Shown: positions 9,535-18,729 of the stretch, in pieces
Position numbering within the stretch: the first letter of the stretch is position 1
Layout of the letters: every line of letters begins with the position of its first letter
Source: Hymenobacter sediminis
GTDB lineage: Bacteria; Bacteroidota; Bacteroidia; Cytophagales; Hymenobacteraceae
DNA length: 64,000 nucleotides
Assembly: GCF_003231285.1 (NCBI RefSeq)
Contig: NZ_QKNS01000001.1
Coordinates: 806,001-870,000, forward strand
Reading direction: 5' to 3'
Made by a program: the position numbers and the translations under genes
Notes under the pieces: generated by a model
What the model saw: only the letters and a program-made list of their open reading frames with translations
What the model was told of the DNA's origin: nothing
Database searches by the model: none

Positions 9535-10905
9535 ATGAGTAAGACCACCGAGCACAAAGAAGGAAAAGCAACTGTTAGAATAGAGTACTACACGAGCAAT
9601 ACTCTGAAAGATGGTTCTCATCCTTTCTATATCTGCATCACCAAGAAACGCGAGCGTAGGCGCATTGCCACCGGCCTAGCCTTACATCCAAAATACTGGA
9701 ACCCCCTCAAAAAGGAAATTCGGAAAAGCTATCCTGAACCAGGACGCGAGCAATTATTGACAAAGTTGGCCGAGTGGTTAGCTAAGTACAGTGAGGCTGC
9801 CACTTTATTGGCGGAGGCCGATGAGCAGCATGACGTAGGAACTGTAGCTGCTAAGGCAATAGAGGGCCGTAAGGCTGCACGTCGAGTAAAGCTACTGGCC
9901 TACTGTGATGAGGTGAGTGCGGGTTACCTCAAAACTGGGCAGGTGGGTAACTCGGGTGTATACCGTGACCTACGCAATCAATTAGCAAAGTTTATAGCTG
10001 ACGAAAACAATACAGTTGCACCTCCTACTGGTCGAGGGCAGACGGAGGCATGGTCCGAGTGGCTAAATCATTACGATGTGCCCTTTGACCGCGTGAATGT
10101 GGCATTCTGCTATCAATGGGAGCAAGTATTACGAGCCAAGGGGATAAAGGAAACAACTATTTCATATCGGTTCCGAACGTTCCGTTCTTTACTCAATCAG
10201 GCTATTGCGGCAGGTGTAATGAAGGCCACAGCTTATCCCTTCGCCCGTAACGTAGCCGAAAAGCATAAAATGCAAGTTGGCAAATTTGATGTCAGCACTG
10301 CGAAACGGGCCATAAGCCGCGATGAACTGCGCCGACTAGAGGCTTTGCAGCCCAGTAATGAGCGTCAGCGCCTGGCTAAAGATTTGTTTCTGTTCTCATA
10401 CTACGCCGGGGGTATCAATTTTGTGGATATGGCGCAGATGCGTTGGCGTGACCTAAGCGGCGAAACTCAAGGTACAGGGCATCCCGAACGGCTGAGTTAT
10501 GTGCGGCAGAAAACCGGCGGCAAGTTCTCCTTGCGGCTGCTAATCCCCGCTGCTGCTATTGTAATGGCTTACCGGCCTTTCACCTACGCCTCGCCGGCTA
10601 GCTATGTATTTCCCGTGCTTGATGTGAACCGTCATCTTACGCCTGCCCAGGTTAAAAATCGTTCGCATAAAGTATTGGGGCAGGTAAACAAAGATCTGAA
10701 GGAGCTAGGTCAGTTGGCGGGTATTGCCACGCCCCTCACAACCTACGTAGCTCGCCATACCTTCGCTACCGCGCTGAAACAGGCTGGCACTCAAACGGCG
10801 GTGATCTCCCAGGCAATGGGGCACAAGTCCGAGTCGGTCACGGCAGTGTACCTCGATAGCTTTGCCTCAGATGTGGTGGATACGGCCTTCGATTCCCTGC
10901 TTTGA
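9535..10905 (+). CDS. Tyrosine recombinase / integrase of the island
   Basis: 456 residues. An N-terminal arm-binding domain with a K-K-R-E-R-R-R-I-A-T-G-L segment (about residues 38-50) is followed by a SAM-like core-binding domain (about 120-240) and a C-terminal catalytic domain. Visible catalytic elements are Y-V-A-R-H-T-F-A-T (box II Arg with following His), M-G-H-K-S, and the nucleophile Tyr in A-V-Y-L-D-S-F. In box I the usual Arg position reads A-G-G-I-N-F-V-D, a form I recall from other Bacteroidota integrases, so it is probably still active. It should catalyse site-specific integration at tRNA-Gly and sits directly inside attL. Confidence 0.93.
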   Translation: MSKTTEHKEGKATVRIEYYTSNTLKDGSHPFYICITKKRERRRIATGLALHPKYWNPLKKEIRKSYPEPGREQLLTKLAEWLAKYSEAATLLAEADEQHDVGTVAAKAIEGRKAARRVKLLAYCDEVSAGYLKTGQVGNSGVYRDLRNQLAKFIADENNTVAPPTGRGQTEAWSEWLNHYDVPFDRVNVAFCYQWEQVLRAKGIKETTISYRFRTFRSLLNQAIAAGVMKATAYPFARNVAEKHKMQVGKFDVSTAKRAISRDELRRLEALQPSNERQRLAKDLFLFSYYAGGINFVDMAQMRWRDLSGETQGTGHPERLSYVRQKTGGKFSLRLLIPAAAIVMAYRPFTYASPASYVFPVLDVNRHLTPAQVKNRSHKVLGQVNKDLKELGQLAGIATPLTTYVARHTFATALKQAGTQTAVISQAMGHKSESVTAVYLDSFASDVVDTAFDSLL

Positions 10906-11028
10906 AAATTTTTTGACAGCTCGGAGATATTAAAAAAATATGTGGTACCCCTTGCTGCACCTTTGTCCCAACGCTTACCGGCACTCATTTCTACTAATCT
11001 AACCCCCTTTTCCGGTAAGCAACAGTTA

Positions 11029-11319
11029 ATGCTCACAACCCCCATTACCGCGAACTTCTCCTTCGCCCCTCTCATTGATGCGTTCCGCACCGTCGTACGT
11101 GAAGAACTAGCATCCTTATTACAAGCTCCCGCCGCAGTATCGGCAAATGCCGTTGGTGGGATTGAGCTTGCAATGGAAGTTACACGCCTGAGCAAATCCC
11201 GTGTCTATGCCCTGGTGCAACAGCGCGGTATCCCTCACAGCAAGCGAGGCAACAAATTGTACTTCAACCGCGCTGACCTGCTAGCTTGGGTGGAGGATGG
11301 CAAACGTCAGGAGAAGTAG
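11029..11319 (+). CDS. Helix-turn-helix (excisionase/MerR-like) DNA-binding protein
   Basis: 96 residues from the ATG at 11029; a GTG at 10942 would add 29 residues with no clear role. The C-terminal half matches the small HTH_17-type fold: L-A-M-E-V-T-R-L-S-K-S-R-V-Y-A-L-V, then G-I-P-H-S-K-R-G-N-K-L-Y-F and R-A-D-L-L-A-W-V. Such proteins act as excisionases or as regulators of element replication. The stop codon directly abuts the ATG of the next gene, so the two are translationally linked. Position between integrase and replication ATPase supports a control role. Confidence 0.8.
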   Translation: MLTTPITANFSFAPLIDAFRTVVREELASLLQAPAAVSANAVGGIELAMEVTRLSKSRVYALVQQRGIPHSKRGNKLYFNRADLLAWVEDGKRQEK

Positions 11320-12582
11320 ATGCTTACGTCTCCAACGATGACCGACACACAGACTACCCCTTCGACGAAATCTGCGCGCCGCAAGGGTGATGATACAGCT
11401 GGGCACGGTTTGATGGTAAAATCCGCTCCTGCCCTTATTGCCAGTGAAGCCTTATTGCCAAGCGCCGCCCTTTCTCAGCTCCTGGCCGAAGCCAAACTTC
11501 TAGCAGAGGTACCGCCCTCAATTTCGTATTCAACCCGTATCCGTACCGCCGCCCAGCGCCTTGCCGAAGCCAGCGAACTGCCTCCGCTAGAGCCACTATT
11601 CGGCTGTTTCTGGGAAACGCCGGGTATCGCAATTCTAGCCGGTGACACGGGGGTGGGGAAGAGCGTACTAGCGGTACACCTCGCGCACCTCATCAGTTCT
11701 TCTTCTTCGGAGTTGTTGGAGCAGCCGTGTCACACCCGCGAAAAGGTTCTGTACTACGATTTCGAGTTAACTGACCGCCAGTTCAGTAAGCGGTTTGCGC
11801 ACCTGCCCTTCACCGATGAGCTTGTTCTAGGTGACACCAACCCCCTATCGGAGGACGTTGCGGAGTTCAACTTTCAGCACATAGAGGCCGACCTGGACCG
11901 GACGGGGGCACGCATCCTGATATTGGATAACATTACGGCGTTGGCTCTGAAAACCACAGCCGATGCTGATGTAAGTATCAATATCATGAAGGGTCTGAAG
12001 CGCCTACAAACTGAGCGCGGGGTATCCAGTTTGGTTTTGGCCCATACCCCTAAGTTACCTTCCGGTCTTCCGCTATCACTCAATAATTTGGCCGGCAGCA
12101 AGCACCTATCCAACTTCGCGGATAGCGTTTTCTTTATAGCCCGCTCTGCACAGGGGAACCGTCTGCGATACATCAAGCAGTTGAAAAACCGTACGGACGA
12201 GGAGTTCCAAGGAGTAATCGTATGCGAAATGGGCGACGAGGCTGGGTATCTTGGATTTTCACTGGTTGATGTTGGCGATGAGGCAGACCACCTGGACTCC
12301 CACAATAGTGAGAACCCTAGCAGCGCCCCCAAGGCCAGCGAAGCAGCTGTACTAGCACAACTCCCTGACCTGCTACAAACTCCACAGACAGCCAGTGTAT
12401 TAGAAGCAGAACTGGCCCGACGGCTGGGTACCACCACCCGTACCATTCGAACCCGGCTCGCTAGTCTGAACGCTGGTGCAGGATACATTTCAAACCAGGA
12501 CGGAGTGGTCTGCGCCCTGGCAAAGGCCTCCAGCGGCCGAGAGATGCGGTACTCTCTAGCTCCAGTAATGCAGGCAGCCTAA
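11320..12582 (+). CDS. RepA/DnaB-like AAA ATPase of the mobile element
   Basis: 420 residues. Walker A is G-D-T-G-V-G-K-S near residue 110 and Walker B is I-L-I-L-D-N near 197, with a RecA-like core between about 95 and 330. The sensor region carries H-T-P-K. A C-terminal winged-helix-like segment (L-A-R-R-L-G-T-T-T-R-T-I-R-T-R-L) resembles a DNA-binding HTH. This is the layout of RepA-type hexameric helicases found in Bacteroidota mobile elements. The start at 11320 abuts the stop of the HTH gene; an ATG at 11338 is an alternative. Likely role: replication or mobilisation of the excised island together with the downstream primase-like gene. Confidence 0.8.
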   Translation: MLTSPTMTDTQTTPSTKSARRKGDDTAGHGLMVKSAPALIASEALLPSAALSQLLAEAKLLAEVPPSISYSTRIRTAAQRLAEASELPPLEPLFGCFWETPGIAILAGDTGVGKSVLAVHLAHLISSSSSELLEQPCHTREKVLYYDFELTDRQFSKRFAHLPFTDELVLGDTNPLSEDVAEFNFQHIEADLDRTGARILILDNITALALKTTADADVSINIMKGLKRLQTERGVSSLVLAHTPKLPSGLPLSLNNLAGSKHLSNFADSVFFIARSAQGNRLRYIKQLKNRTDEEFQGVIVCEMGDEAGYLGFSLVDVGDEADHLDSHNSENPSSAPKASEAAVLAQLPDLLQTPQTASVLEAELARRLGTTTRTIRTRLASLNAGAGYISNQDGVVCALAKASSGREMRYSLAPVMQAA

Positions 12583-12619
12583 TACTGGCCGCCTGAGTCT
12601 ACCACTAAAAGGTAACACA

Positions 12620-12674
12620 GGAAGTTGGAAAGCTGGAAATTAGCCTCGGGGCCTTTTCCAGTCTTCCAGCTTCC
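12620..12674 (+). repeat. Twenty-pair hairpin ahead of the primase-like gene
   Basis: The 20-nt arms 12620-12639 and 12655-12674 pair at 19 of 20 positions (two G-U) around a 15-nt loop. It lies in the 121-bp gap between the RepA-like gene and the TTG-started primase-like gene. No T-run follows, so it may be a translational or processing element rather than a terminator. Confidence 0.6.
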
Positions 12675-12703
12675 AATGTCTGCCCCGCCTTCCAGCCAAC
12701 TAT

Positions 12704-13723
12704 TTGCATCACCATTCTGCATTCCGTTTCCGGCTACAACCCTATGCCGGCTCCCGGTCGCGCACTACCTGCCCGTCCTGCGGTAAGCCTCGTTGCTTCA
12801 CCCGCTACATCGATACCGAAACGGGCGAAATCCTGCCCTTCGAGTTTGGCCGCTGTGACCATGAACTCAATTGCGGGTACTTCCGCCACCCCTACAAAGA
12901 GCCTAACTATCTTAACGGACATTCTGGTTCTGGCGCTCGACAGCGTCAACGGCATTCCTTCAATACTTTGCGGCCCGCGCAGGAGCAGCAGATCAGCATT
13001 GAGGCTTCCTCCATTCCCCCAGAAATTTACCAGGCTTCCCTAGGACACTACGAGCGGAACAACCTGGCCCAACTCCTCCAATCACGCTTTAGGGTTGATG
13101 TTGGAGCCGACCTGTGCGCTCGGTTCCGATTAGGAACCTCGTCATACTGGCCCGGTGCGTGCGTGTTCTGGTTGATTGATGAACAAGACCGAGTACGGGG
13201 CGGGCAAGTCGTACTCTACGATGAAGGAGGGCACACCGTCAAGGACCCTTACCGGCATACTTCATGGGTTCACACCGCTTTACTCAAAGGCTACCAGAAA
13301 CGCCACGAACCTGTACCGTCGTGGTTGCAATTATACGCCAGCCAAGGCCCGAAAAGCCCTTGCCTATTTGGTTTGCCGCAGCTAAAAACGGAGGCACCAG
13401 ACAAGCCCATCGCCATTGTAGAGAGTGCCAAGACGGCCATTCTGGCCACCGCTTATTTACCGGATTTTGTATGGTTGGCGACGATGGGCCTGAGCTACCT
13501 AACAGCAGAACGCTTGGCTCCGCTACGACATCGGCGCATCGTGCTGTTTCCTGATGCTGGGGCATTTGATTGCTGGAGCATCAAGGCAATCGAGCTACGT
13601 AAAGCAGGCTTCGATATCAGCCTGTTCGCGGGCCTAGAGGACATGGTGACCCCGGCAGAGCGTCAAGCTGGCCTTGATATTGGGGATATATTTCTGCGGG
13701 ATGCAACGTGCACCCCTGTATGA
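12704..13723 (+). CDS. Primase-like protein with zinc finger and TOPRIM-type region
   Basis: 339 residues. An N-terminal zinc finger has C-P-S-C near residue 23 and further Cys residues around 48 and 54 (C-D-H-E-L-N-C-G-Y-F). The C-terminal half contains I-A-I-V-E-S-A-K-T-A (residues about 229-238) and I-V-L-F-P-D-A-G (about 278-285), the acidic strands of a TOPRIM-like fold. This matches Bacteroidota element proteins of the DUF6371/primase type. No ATG fits; the TTG at 12704 is the best start, although the frame stays open further up. It likely primes DNA synthesis for the element with the RepA-like ATPase. Confidence 0.75.
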   Translation: MHHHSAFRFRLQPYAGSRSRTTCPSCGKPRCFTRYIDTETGEILPFEFGRCDHELNCGYFRHPYKEPNYLNGHSGSGARQRQRHSFNTLRPAQEQQISIEASSIPPEIYQASLGHYERNNLAQLLQSRFRVDVGADLCARFRLGTSSYWPGACVFWLIDEQDRVRGGQVVLYDEGGHTVKDPYRHTSWVHTALLKGYQKRHEPVPSWLQLYASQGPKSPCLFGLPQLKTEAPDKPIAIVESAKTAILATAYLPDFVWLATMGLSYLTAERLAPLRHRRIVLFPDAGAFDCWSIKAIELRKAGFDISLFAGLEDMVTPAERQAGLDIGDIFLRDATCTPV

Positions 13724-13933
13724 TCACTTTTTCGAGGCGTTTCTATCGTAGAGGATACCCCACCACATTAAAGGGGCCCCGAAGTAGAAGAGAGCAGCCA
13801 AGTGACCAGATACTCCTAGCTCTCTGAATATGTAGGCTTCTATCAGCCAGGTGAGGACTGTCAGCACGGGGAAGGCAAGGATGTAGAGTATCCCTGCAAA
13901 AGCGAAGAATATGTTTTTAAGAATATTCACCAT
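13724..13933 (-). CDS. Small membrane protein, unknown
   Basis: 69 residues with two strongly hydrophobic segments (about 6-30 and 42-60) and a charged C-terminus D-R-N-A-S-K-K. It starts at an ATG one base after the stop of the unknown gene upstream (13935-14411), so the pair forms a tight operon. Its stop abuts the stop of the primase-like gene on the other strand. I recognise no family. A small membrane partner next to a regulated unknown protein would suit a toxin, immunity or signalling role, but that is only inference. Confidence 0.6.
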   Translation of the reverse strand: MVNILKNIFFAFAGILYILAFPVLTVLTWLIEAYIFRELGVSGHLAALFYFGAPLMWWGILYDRNASKK

Positions 13934-13934
13934 G

Positions 13935-14411
13935 TTACTCAGTTGTTTTCAGCCGGGTCGCATCGTAATACTCTTCCTCTAGTACATCAATGCCATCAAT
14001 ACTCACCTCATAGCATACAGTCATCTCACCTGAATCAGTACTAAGCAGAGTTCGCGCTTCGATATACAGGTTCGGGGTAAATCCTTTGCCGGATGCCACA
14101 GCAATTCTATCTCCTACTACAGGCAGTGCGCTGGCTATTTTGAAAAATTGTAAAATATGGTTGTAAGCATCTGCCTGGATACGCTTCCACTCAGCCAATT
14201 CTGACTGTAATCGATCTGCCCCTTCTGGTGTGCTGTCAGGTTCCGGCCAAAACCGCTTCTCTAAATGAGGTGCCATGCTAGGGCTCCAATCAATGTGTAG
14301 AAGTAAGCTAGGGGCGAGGTAGAACTGATCCATACTTTTTCGGGCTGAAGCAAGCAGGAGCGCTTGACCATCAGGGTTCCCGCAAAAATAAGCGTTTTTT
14401 GTTTGTGGCAT
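13935..14411 (-). CDS. Unknown cytoplasmic protein, island cargo
   Basis: 158 residues from the ATG at 14411. The frame could be read further up to 14666, but that part overlaps the XRE regulator on the other strand and has a shadow-like composition (Ser/Arg/Ala), so it is left out. The protein is acidic, with no signal or membrane segment, and has a helical stretch around A-D-R-L-Q-S-E-L-A-E-W-K-R. I do not recognise it. It is divergent from the XRE gene with 46 bp between the starts, and leads the small membrane protein gene. Confidence 0.55.
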   Translation of the reverse strand: MPQTKNAYFCGNPDGQALLLASARKSMDQFYLAPSLLLHIDWSPSMAPHLEKRFWPEPDSTPEGADRLQSELAEWKRIQADAYNHILQFFKIASALPVVGDRIAVASGKGFTPNLYIEARTLLSTDSGEMTVCYEVSIDGIDVLEEEYYDATRLKTTE

Positions 14412-14457
14412 CTTTTTAGATGCCAAGAGTGATGGAATCCAGGCGGAGCTTGCCAGG

Positions 14458-14688
14458 GTGAAAAATGCTGCTGGCATATTGGCTTTCGGCCGCCACGTCC
14501 GGCAACTACGTGAGGAGCGAGGATTGAGCCAGCAGGCCCTAGCAGATGAAGCCGACATCGCCAAGCCTACAATACAGCGTATCGAGAAGGGGCAGGCAGC
14601 TGCCACGCTAGAGGTGCTACTCTCTTTGTCGAAGGCGTTGGATTTACCGTTCCGAGAGTTTGCCAACGCACCTGGAATTGACGAATAA
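14458..14688 (+). CDS. XRE-family HTH transcriptional regulator
   Basis: 76 residues forming one Cro/CI-type HTH domain: F-G-R-H-V-R-Q-L-R-E-E-R-G-L-S-Q-Q-A-L-A, then A-K-P-T-I-Q-R-I-E-K-G as recognition helix and following turn. The start is a GTG at 14458; no in-frame ATG precedes it. It likely represses the divergent unknown gene at 14411 and itself from the 46-bp shared control region. Similar small XRE proteins are common in Bacteroidota elements. Confidence 0.85.
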   Translation: MKNAAGILAFGRHVRQLREERGLSQQALADEADIAKPTIQRIEKGQAAATLEVLLSLSKALDLPFREFANAPGIDE

Positions 14689-15190
14689 GCTTCTGGTGGC
14701 TAATTGTCAACCACATATTCAGTAGAAGTTGTAAAAGACTGTGTGGCGCGGATGGAAGGGGCTACTATTAGAGAGGGAGGGGGGCTTTAATCAAATGGAA
14801 ACGAGATTCTCAGACCGGGTACCCTCTTAGCTTTAGTAGGCTAATTATTTCTCAGTGTGTAAGCTCTGGATGAGGGCAGAGGATAATATGCTAAAAACCA
14901 AGTTGAACTGGAGGAAGCCAGCACTCATAACTGATTATGGGTTTGAGCTAAGTAGCGGGGTTAGATAGAGTTGAGCAAACTTGGTGATGACAGACAGGTA
15001 CTAGCTCCTAACTAGAAATCAACATGCTGTAAATCCCAACGAAATAGAGGGAGAGCATCAATCTCAATACTTTAAATTTTATCTGATTGATGGGTAGTCG
15101 GCTACCACCAATCCTTCTCAGATAAATTCCTAGGCTGCTGTCACGAGCCTTGCTATGATGTAGATTGCAGTCAATTTAGCATCTGAAATT
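14689..15190. other. 502-bp gene-free, AT-richer spacer before hsdM
   Basis: No credible reading frame, RNA gene or strong hairpin is seen here. Composition is visibly richer in A+T than the hsd genes. It probably contains the hsdM promoter, but no TAnnTTTG box at a good distance from 15191 can be supported. A decayed gene is possible. Confidence 0.5.
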
Positions 15191-17377
15191 ATGGCGGCTA
15201 CCTCTCATTCTACCCTTGTCAATTTCATCTTCGAGCTTGCCAATAAACTGCGCGGCCCCTATAAGCCCGCGCAGTACCGCCGGGTGATGCTGCCCCTCAT
15301 TGTGTTGCGCCGCCTCGACCTGGTACTGGAGCCAACCAAAGCCGCCGTGCTGGCCAAGCATAAGGAACTGGAAGCCCGTGGCATGAAGCGGGAGCTACAG
15401 CACGCGGCCCTGGTGAAAGCGGCAGGGCAGCCGTTCTACAACCTTAGTAAGTACACGTTCAAAACACTGCTGGCCGACCACGAACACTTAGCCCAAAACC
15501 TAGTGACATACATCAACGGCTTCTCGTCGGTGGTGCGCGAGGTGTTTCAGCGCTTCGAGTTTGAGAAGGAGATACCCAAGCTGGAAGATGTCAACCGGCT
15601 TTACCTCATTCTCCAGGATTTTGTGTCGCCCGATATCAATCTGCACCCCGACGTACTGCCGCCCTGGCAGATGGGCTACGTATTCGAGGAACTGATTCGG
15701 CGTTTCAATGAGCAGGCCAATGAGGAGGCTGGTGACCACTTTACGCCTCGCGAAGTGATTCGCCTGATGGCAGCCCTGACCTACACGCACGACAAGGACG
15801 TGACTTCTGGCAAGGCGGTGTCGCGTACGGTGTATGACCCTACATGCGGCACTGGAGGAATGCTGTCGGTTTCGGAAGAGTATACACGTGAAATCAACCC
15901 TAAAATCAATCTGGAGCTATTCGGGCAGGATTACAACCCCGAATCGTGGGCTATTTGCTGCGCCGATATGCTTATTAAGAACGAGCCGGTGAGCCACATT
16001 GCCTTCGGCGACGTGCTGGGCGACGGCAAGAGCTTTGATGGTCACCCCCGCGAGCGGTTTCACTATATGCTGGCCAACCCGCCCTTTGGGGTGAAGTGGG
16101 AGCCGCAGAAAAAAACAGTGGAGGAGGAATACACTAAGCTGGGTTTTGATGGGCGCTTTGGACCTGGGCTTCCCCGCATCAATGAGGGCTCACTGCTATT
16201 CTTGCTGCACATGCTAAGCAAGATGCACCCCAGCCCATCTAAGGGGGGCGACGGCTCCAAAATAGCGGTAGTCTTCAACGGCTCGCCCTTGTTTGCAGGT
16301 GAGCCTGGACCAAGCGAAAGCAATATTCGCCGCTGGATAATTGAAAATGATTTGCTCGATGCCATCGTGGCCCTGCCCGACCAGCTCTTTTACAACACCG
16401 GTATCAACACCTATATCTGGCTGGTGAGCAACCGCAAGCCAGACTACCGCCAGGGTAAGGTACAACTCATCGACGCGACGCGGCACTACGTGAAGATGAA
16501 GAAGAGCCAAGGCAACAAGCGCAACGAAATTGGCGACGGGTTGGACGGCCGCCCCGACCATATTGCCGACATCGTGCGCCTCTACGACGAGAATAAGGAC
16601 GGTGGTACCAGCCGCGTGCTAGTAGATGGAAAAATGAAGGAGCTGGTGTGCTCCAAACTATTCGATAACCGCGACTTCGGCTATCTGCGCCTGACCGTAG
16701 AGCGCCCCCTGCGCCTAAACTTCCAGGCTAGTCCTGAGCGCTTAGCACGGGTGAGCGAGGCGAGCGAGTTCAAAAAATTAGCCACTAGTAAGAAAAAGCA
16801 CGGCTCTGAAGCCTTTAGGGAAGAAATTGCGGCTGGTGAAAAGGAGCAGGCTCGTATACTGGCTGCCCTAGGCAAGCTGGATGCGGCGAAGCTGGTACGC
16901 AACCGTGACGACTTCTCGGCCACTGTGAAAGCCACTTGCAAAGGTGCTGGTGTAAAGTTGAGCGGTCTAATGCTCAAAGCTATCCTGGCGGCCCTGGCCG
17001 AACGCGACCCCACGGCCGACATCTGCACGCTGCCCAGCGGTAAGCCTGAGCCCGACGCCGAGCTGCGCGACACCGAGTTGGTACAGCTACCGCCCACCGT
17101 GCCGTTGCCCTTGCCGCTACTTTACACCAAAGATGCCGACAACACTGACCTACTGACTTTGGTACAGCCCCACTTGGCCGCACACTTCGCCCGCGAGGTG
17201 CTACCACACTGGCCCGATGCCTGGCCTGACTACACCAAAACCAAGCTGGGCTACGAAATTCCCGTGTCGCGCCACTTCTACACCTACGAGCCGCCCCGCG
17301 AGCTAAGCGACATCGAGGCCGACATTAAAGGACTGGAAGGCGAAATCTTGGACATGCTGAAGGAGGTAGCGGTATGA
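15191..17377 (+). CDS. hsdM: Type I restriction-modification methyltransferase subunit
   Basis: 728 residues; N6-adenine DNA methyltransferase that with HsdS modifies, and with HsdR also cleaves, DNA. An N-terminal HsdM_N helical domain (about 5-150) is followed by the Rossmann-like catalytic domain with motif I D-P-T-C-G-T-G-G-M-L (about 216) and motif IV N-P-P-F-G (about 296). It is longer than many HsdM proteins: residues after about 480 form a helical C-terminal extension rich in Lys and Glu. The gene overlaps hsdS by four bases (ATGA), so the subunits are translationally coupled. Start ATG at 15191 gives the usual N-terminus. Confidence 0.95.
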   Translation: MAATSHSTLVNFIFELANKLRGPYKPAQYRRVMLPLIVLRRLDLVLEPTKAAVLAKHKELEARGMKRELQHAALVKAAGQPFYNLSKYTFKTLLADHEHLAQNLVTYINGFSSVVREVFQRFEFEKEIPKLEDVNRLYLILQDFVSPDINLHPDVLPPWQMGYVFEELIRRFNEQANEEAGDHFTPREVIRLMAALTYTHDKDVTSGKAVSRTVYDPTCGTGGMLSVSEEYTREINPKINLELFGQDYNPESWAICCADMLIKNEPVSHIAFGDVLGDGKSFDGHPRERFHYMLANPPFGVKWEPQKKTVEEEYTKLGFDGRFGPGLPRINEGSLLFLLHMLSKMHPSPSKGGDGSKIAVVFNGSPLFAGEPGPSESNIRRWIIENDLLDAIVALPDQLFYNTGINTYIWLVSNRKPDYRQGKVQLIDATRHYVKMKKSQGNKRNEIGDGLDGRPDHIADIVRLYDENKDGGTSRVLVDGKMKELVCSKLFDNRDFGYLRLTVERPLRLNFQASPERLARVSEASEFKKLATSKKKHGSEAFREEIAAGEKEQARILAALGKLDAAKLVRNRDDFSATVKATCKGAGVKLSGLMLKAILAALAERDPTADICTLPSGKPEPDAELRDTELVQLPPTVPLPLPLLYTKDADNTDLLTLVQPHLAAHFAREVLPHWPDAWPDYTKTKLGYEIPVSRHFYTYEPPRELSDIEADIKGLEGEILDMLKEVAV

Positions 17378-18729
17378 GAAAGTATACAACAACTAAGCCC
17401 TCCGGCGTGGAGTGGCTAGGCGACGTTCCCGCACATTGGGAGGTTATAAAGCTGACACGGCTTTTTGACCGCATTGGCAGCGGAACGACACCCAGTACTA
17501 ATTCAGTAGATTACTACGACGGTGAAATTCCATGGGTAACGACAGCCGAACTACGCGAAACCGTTATTTATGACACTAAGCAGAAAGTAACACAGCTTGC
17601 ATTGGCTGAGCATAGCGCTTTAAAGCTGTATAAAGCTGGCGCGGTAGTTATTGCCATGTACGGGGCTACTATCGGTCGTTTGGGTATTCTTGGCGTTGAC
17701 GCTACGCTAAATCAAGCATGTTGTGTCTTCGAAAATCCAATAGGTGTTGATAGCAAATTCTTTTACTACTGGCTTTGGGCCGAACGCCCAACGCTTATCA
17801 GCTTATCAACAGGTGGTGGGCAGCCTAATCTAAGCCAAGACCTGTTGAAGCAGTTAAAGATGCCGGTTCCCCCGCTTGACGAGCAACGCGTCATTGCTGC
17901 CTTCTTAGATGAGCGTACGGCCCACCTCGACAGCCTCATCCGGCGTAAGGAAGACTTGCTGAAGCTGCTGACCGAGCAACGCGCTGCTCTCATCACCCGC
18001 GCCGTGACGCGGGGCCTAGATGTCGTCGCGCCCCTGCGCGACTCTGGGGTGCCCTGGTTGGGGCAGGTGCCGGCGCATTGGGAGGTGAAGCGGTTAAAGT
18101 TTGGATTAGCTGCTATTAATCCCGTCGGTTCTAATCTCCCATTGCCCGAAGATGCCCTCGTTTCGTTCGTGCCAATGACAGCGGTTGGAGAATACGGTGG
18201 ACTCGACCTTGAAATGGAAAAGCCGCTTGATGAGATCGGTAGCGGATACACCTATTTCGCTGATAACGACGTGGTAGTAGCTAAGATCACACCTTGCTTT
18301 GAGAATGGTAAAGGTGCTTTAGCAACCGGTTTAACAAACGGCGTAGGCTTTGGTACTACAGAGCTTCACGTACTGCGGCACAATGCAGAAATGGACAGTC
18401 AATTTTTATTTCTATTGACTATTTCTGAGCCATTCCGCAAACTTGGCGAAGGCGAGATGATAGGGGCCGGTGGGCAGAAGAGGGTGCCGGAAGAATTTAT
18501 CAAAAACTTAATGGCACCCTTTCCGCCAATTGATGAGCAACGCGAAATAGCGGCGGCTATCAACCAAATTAACGAGCGCAGCGATAAAATGACTGACATC
18601 ACCAACCGTGAAATCGCCAAGCTCCGCGAGTACCGCGCCGCGCTGATAACGGCCGCAGTCACGGGCCGTATCGACGTGCGGGCGGAAGTGGCGTCCACAC
18701 CCGAACCTGCCCTTGTCGACGCGCTATGA
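17374..18729 (+). CDS. hsdS: Type I restriction-modification specificity subunit
   Basis: 451 residues that set the recognition sequence of the complex. Two target-recognition domains each begin with a G-V-x-W-L-G-x-V-P-A-H-W-E-V motif (about residues 9 and 224). Each ends in a conserved helix, P-P-L-D-E-Q-R-V-I-A-A-F-L and P-P-I-D-E-Q-R-E-I-A-A-A-I. These helices form the coiled-coil spacers that hold two HsdM subunits. Both half-sites are intact, so a bipartite target is expected, but its sequence cannot be read from the protein. Overlaps of four bases with hsdM and hsdR. Confidence 0.95.
   Translation: MRKYTTTKPSGVEWLGDVPAHWEVIKLTRLFDRIGSGTTPSTNSVDYYDGEIPWVTTAELRETVIYDTKQKVTQLALAEHSALKLYKAGAVVIAMYGATIGRLGILGVDATLNQACCVFENPIGVDSKFFYYWLWAERPTLISLSTGGGQPNLSQDLLKQLKMPVPPLDEQRVIAAFLDERTAHLDSLIRRKEDLLKLLTEQRAALITRAVTRGLDVVAPLRDSGVPWLGQVPAHWEVKRLKFGLAAINPVGSNLPLPEDALVSFVPMTAVGEYGGLDLEMEKPLDEIGSGYTYFADNDVVVAKITPCFENGKGALATGLTNGVGFGTTELHVLRHNAEMDSQFLFLLTISEPFRKLGEGEMIGAGGQKRVPEEFIKNLMAPFPPIDEQREIAAAINQINERSDKMTDITNREIAKLREYRAALITAAVTGRIDVRAEVASTPEPALVDAL

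Noticed and set aside
14412..14666. N-terminal extension of the unknown - strand gene at 13935
   Set aside because: It lies opposite the well-formed XRE regulator and reads as its shadow; the ATG at 14411 is a better start.
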